From an uncultured Endomicrobiia bacterium (lineage in GTDB: Bacteria > Elusimicrobiota > Endomicrobiia > Endomicrobiales > Endomicrobiaceae): a DNA stretch of 15,697 nucleotides. Shown one piece after another: positions 14,258-15,697 of this stretch; position 1 is the first letter of the stretch; every line of letters begins with the position of its first letter. Location: positions 1 to 15,697 of the forward strand of contig CAJOOL010000222.1 in the NCBI GenBank assembly GCA_905236115.1, in the 5' to 3' direction. A model generated the notes under the pieces. The model was given only the letters and a program-made list of their open reading frames with translations, was not told the origin of the DNA and ran no database searches. A program made the position numbers and the translations under genes.

Positions 14258-14668
14258 ATGCAAACACTAAAAGAAAAAATAAGTGATATAGAAAATAAAA
14301 TTCTTGAGTTATCTAAACTTAAAGAAATGCTGATTGCTGAAAATAAAAAACAGTATTTTGTTTGTGAGAACACAAACAAAGAAATTTTTGTTGAAGAAAA
14401 CAGAAAAGACTTTTATGAAAGAAACATTGAAGAAGAATTAAGCAAAATTTATGAAATAGATAACAGAATAAAAATAATAGAGAAAATTATCAATAATAAA
14501 AAAGGATTTATTGTAGAGGAATATTTTTTAGTGTGTAGTAAAATAGATAAAATATTTGAAAATGCGATATTAAAAACAGATAAAAATGATTTGGAAAAAA
14601 ACAGAAATGTTGAACATGAAAAAACTTATATTAATTTGTGTCATATAAACCGAAAAAAACTTATATAA
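14258..14668 (+). CDS. Small coiled-coil protein of unknown function
   Basis: The 136-residue protein is very rich in Lys, Glu, Ile and Asn. Long amphipathic helices are likely at residues about 1-30 and 55-85, with heptad-like spacing of Leu/Ile. There is no signal peptide, membrane segment or known motif. The frame is markedly more AT-rich than the dnaB-mlaE genes, no Shine-Dalgarno sequence precedes the ATG, and the only promoter hint is TTGACT at 14169-14174 without a good -10 box. It could be a genuine accessory gene acquired with the surrounding repeats, or a spurious frame in AT-rich DNA. Charge pattern and length favour a real protein. No function is proposed. Confidence 0.5.
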   Translation: MQTLKEKISDIENKILELSKLKEMLIAENKKQYFVCENTNKEIFVEENRKDFYERNIEEELSKIYEIDNRIKIIEKIINNKKGFIVEEYFLVCSKIDKIFENAILKTDKNDLEKNRNVEHEKTYINLCHINRKKLI

Positions 14669-14743
14669 TATTATATGTAAATTTTTTATCAAATATTGAG
14701 AAAGGAAGAATAAACAGGCTTGATTTAAAAAATAATTTATTTT

Positions 14744-14809
14744 AAAAAACCGAGCCTATCAAACGGGAAGGGTAACTTTTAAAGTTATGCCTGCCCGCTT
14801 CATAGGCCT
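14744..14809 (-). ncRNA. Candidate small RNA with own promoter and U-tract
   Basis: On the minus strand, the predicted start near 14809 is followed by a near-perfect 14-bp helix: 14794-14807 pairs with 14754-14767 with one G-G mismatch and one G-U pair. An inner TAACTT/AAGTTA stem caps it. TCGG and six T residues (14749-14744) complete a terminator-like end about 66 nt from the start. The whole 14669-15015 gap has no convincing gene. The 3' arm could instead pair AGGCT with AGCCT further downstream (14713-14730 region), an alternative fold. No known RNA family was recognised. Confidence 0.4.
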
Positions 14810-14815
14810 GCACAT

Positions 14816-14844
14816 AGCATAGCTCAAAAAACACAAAAAGTCAA
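14816..14844 (-). promoter_or_regulatory. Minus-strand promoter of the candidate small RNA
   Basis: Read on the minus strand: TTGACT (14844-14839), 17-bp spacer, TATGCT (14821-14816). No reading frame with coding character follows it, only the hairpin RNA. Confidence 0.55.
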
Positions 14845-14899
14845 GACGACATGTATTGGACATACTTTTTAGGAAGCTTTGAATTTTGAATAATGGTAA

Positions 14900-14927
14900 G
14901 GCGAACGAAAAAATTTTTTCGCCCGCC
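14900..14927 (-). terminator. Terminator-like hairpin after pilin gene 2
   Basis: A 28-nt near-palindrome; in the minus-strand RNA GGCGGGCGAAAAAA pairs along its full length with UUUUUUCGUUCGCC through two G-U wobbles. It takes the same relative place as the 2269-2308 hairpin after pilin gene 1 but has an unrelated sequence. Confidence 0.55.
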
Positions 14928-14935
14928 TCTTTCTG

Positions 14936-14960
14936 AGGATTAACGCTATGTATTAATCCT
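14936..14960 (-). promoter_or_regulatory. Conserved-loop hairpin downstream of pilin gene 2
   Basis: In the pilin 2 sense, AGGATTAA and TTAATCCT form a perfect 8-bp stem around the loop TACATAGCG, 55 nt after the stop. The loop matches that after pilin gene 1 while the stem differs by compensated pairs. On the plus strand the same hairpin is followed by GTTTTATTTTT and could terminate transcription from 14258-14668. Confidence 0.6.
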
Positions 14961-15015
14961 GTTTTATTTTTCAATTTTTTATTGCATAAAAATTTAATTA
15001 AAAAATAAACACTCT

Positions 15016-15498
15016 TTACACTTCAATTATTGACGCACCAACAGTTATGTTGTAAAAAAGTCTTAATTGATTATGGATACCATCCTCCCTCAATTCTTCC
15101 GGTTTCCATGAACTCGCATGAAAATAATATTTATTAACATCTGCATCTGAACATACTCTAAATTTTTTAAAATATTTATTTCCGCTACAATCTACTCCCA
15201 GTTCCGGCATATAACTCGTTCCTGACGCCTCATTCCTATCAAAGAAATTTCCATATTCGCTGTAATAAGTTTTTTGTGCAGAAAGAACTGTTCCAAGTAA
15301 TGCATAACCTTCTGAATATTTTGCCTTTTCAACATATCCGCGATAAATCGGAACAGAAATTACCGACAAAATGATGACGATAGCGATTACGATAACCAGC
15401 TCTACGAGGGTGAAACCACACTGTCTGTCATGCCCGAATGTCTTTGTCGGGCATCTCGTCGTTTTGCCGTTTCTATACTTCTGTTTTTGTTTTTTCAT
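15016..15498 (-). CDS. Type IV pilin-like protein (prepilin), copy 2
   Basis: The 160-residue prepilin has the same stalk as copy 1: GFTLVELVI, then VIILSVISVPIYRGYV and KAKYSEGYALLGTVLSAQ. The cleavage site is Gly28/Phe29, with Glu at mature +5. Its leader peptide is 28 residues instead of 13; the extra part (RCPTKTFGHD) is encoded by a dispersed palindromic DNA element (15427-15456) in frame. Because the leader is removed by prepilin peptidase, the insertion should not alter the mature pilin. The C-terminal half is unlike copy 1, contains two Cys residues that might form a disulfide, and ends SIIEV. The ATG at 15498 has a strong AAGGAG site. The gene is a single transcription unit on the minus strand; its promoter lies beyond the window. 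Confidence 0.92.
   Translation of the reverse strand: MKKQKQKYRNGKTTRCPTKTFGHDRQCGFTLVELVIVIAIVIILSVISVPIYRGYVEKAKYSEGYALLGTVLSAQKTYYSEYGNFFDRNEASGTSYMPELGVDCSGNKYFKKFRVCSDADVNKYYFHASSWKPEELREDGIHNQLRLFYNITVGASIIEV
15427..15456 (-). repeat. Palindromic element inside the pilin 2 leader-peptide coding sequence
   Basis: ATGCCCGA (15430-15437) and TCGGGCAT (15447-15454) are perfect 8-bp arms around a 9-nt loop, with GTC and CT flanks as in the intergenic element at 849-899. The 30-bp unit is a whole number of codons and keeps the frame. Confidence 0.75.
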
Positions 15499-15514
15499 AA
15501 TCTTTCTCCTTTTT

Positions 15515-15688
15515 GCTTTTTATTTTTTATCTTTATCACCGGCTAAGCTGCGGCATAGCAGCGTTCCGGTGCTTCCTCTTTCGCCGTTGTCGTTCAACTT
15601 TTTTCAGCTCATCAGCCATACCAAAATGCTCCGCATTTTGGTATACTGCCGCCGAGAAGATAAACGACTGTGCTAAAGTTTTTATCTT
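15515..15688 (-). promoter_or_regulatory. Structured 5' leader of pilin gene 2, shared with pilin gene 1
   Basis: In the pilin sense, AAGATAAA (15688-15681) can pair with TTTATCTT (15664-15657). The 25-nt block GTTTATCTTCTCGGCG plus GCAGTATAC (15665-15641) differs at one position from copy 1. A perfect 12-bp hairpin ATACCAAAATGC-GGA-GCATTTTGGTAT (15644-15618) and a period-8 stretch (15617-15581) follow. The GCGAAAGAGGAAGC block (15584-15571) comes next, then a hairpin CACCGG...CCGGTG (15571-15537) with an inner CTGC/GCAG stem, then the same A-rich run to the ribosome site. The window ends before any promoter. Confidence 0.5.
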
Positions 15689-15697
15689 TTTTTCAAA

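Noticed and set aside
14759..14974. Minus-strand reading frame of 71 residues.
   Set aside because: It spans a terminator hairpin, the small-RNA promoter and the RNA helix, has no ribosome site and no protein-like pattern.
15571..15665. Hammerhead ribozyme-like core in the pilin 2 leader: CTGATGAG (minus strand), a GCTG/CGGC stem, then CGAAA, with TCTTCT/AGAGGA as a possible third stem and CTC as cleavage site.
   Set aside because: The bases flanking stem I at the junction (G against G) do not pair, and pilin leader 1, which keeps the flanking blocks, has no CTGATGA. The word is also a normal unit of the period-8 arrays, so chance is more likely.
15371..15676. Plus-strand reading frame of 101 residues near the window end.
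   Set aside because: It is antisense to the pilin 2 N-terminus and leader; its composition is a shadow of those sequences.
1..15697. CRISPR array, tRNA, rRNA, insertion sequence or prophage.
   Set aside because: No regularly spaced direct repeats with spacers, no cloverleaf or rRNA signature, and no transposase or phage gene were seen.

Overview
The window is about 15.7 kb of AT-rich, mostly plus-strand bacterial chromosome. No rRNA or tRNA gene, insertion sequence or CRISPR array was seen. Its contents fit a Gram-negative, anaerobic member of the Elusimicrobiota (Elusimicrobium/Endomicrobium type). The reasons are two solitary type IV pilin genes of the GFTLVEL type, two GT9 LPS-type glycosyltransferases, an MlaE permease, a rubredoxin, and a secreted enzyme with a FlgD-like C-terminal domain. 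The taxonomic call is inference only.

Layout. 3-797: 3' end of a BaiN/HI0933-type flavoprotein. 783-1010: a period-8 simple-sequence array and two dispersed palindromic elements. 1018-1389 (minus): an XRE-type regulator with a leucine-zipper tail, divergent from pilin gene 1 (1719-2177). Pilin 1 has a strong promoter wrapped in inverted repeats and a structured leader of about 260 nt. 2425-3149: a small antitoxin-like gene and a GNAT acetyltransferase that appears frameshifted by an 8-bp tandem repeat. 3194-5103: two overlapping GT9 genes. 5213-6450: a single-domain response regulator coupled to an exported protein of unknown function. 6543-10475: a GH81 endo-1,3-beta-glucanase and a LysM/M23 peptidase. 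10523-13842: a tight dnaB-alr-mlaE run. 13895-14053: rubredoxin, missed by long-ORF calling. 14258-14668: an AT-rich coiled-coil protein. 14744-14844 (minus): a candidate small RNA with its own promoter. 15016-15498 (minus): pilin gene 2.

The most interesting signal is in the two pilin units. They lie 13 kb apart on opposite strands. They share a near-identical N-terminal half, a 5' leader with two conserved blocks around variable sequence, and a 3' hairpin whose loop (ACATAGCG) is conserved while its stem co-varies, followed by an unrelated terminator hairpin. Pilin 2 also carries a dispersed palindromic repeat inside the coding sequence of its cleaved leader peptide. Together these suggest a repeated pilin-cassette unit with its own cis-acting RNA elements. 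The core enzymes in between look like ordinary housekeeping and envelope genes.
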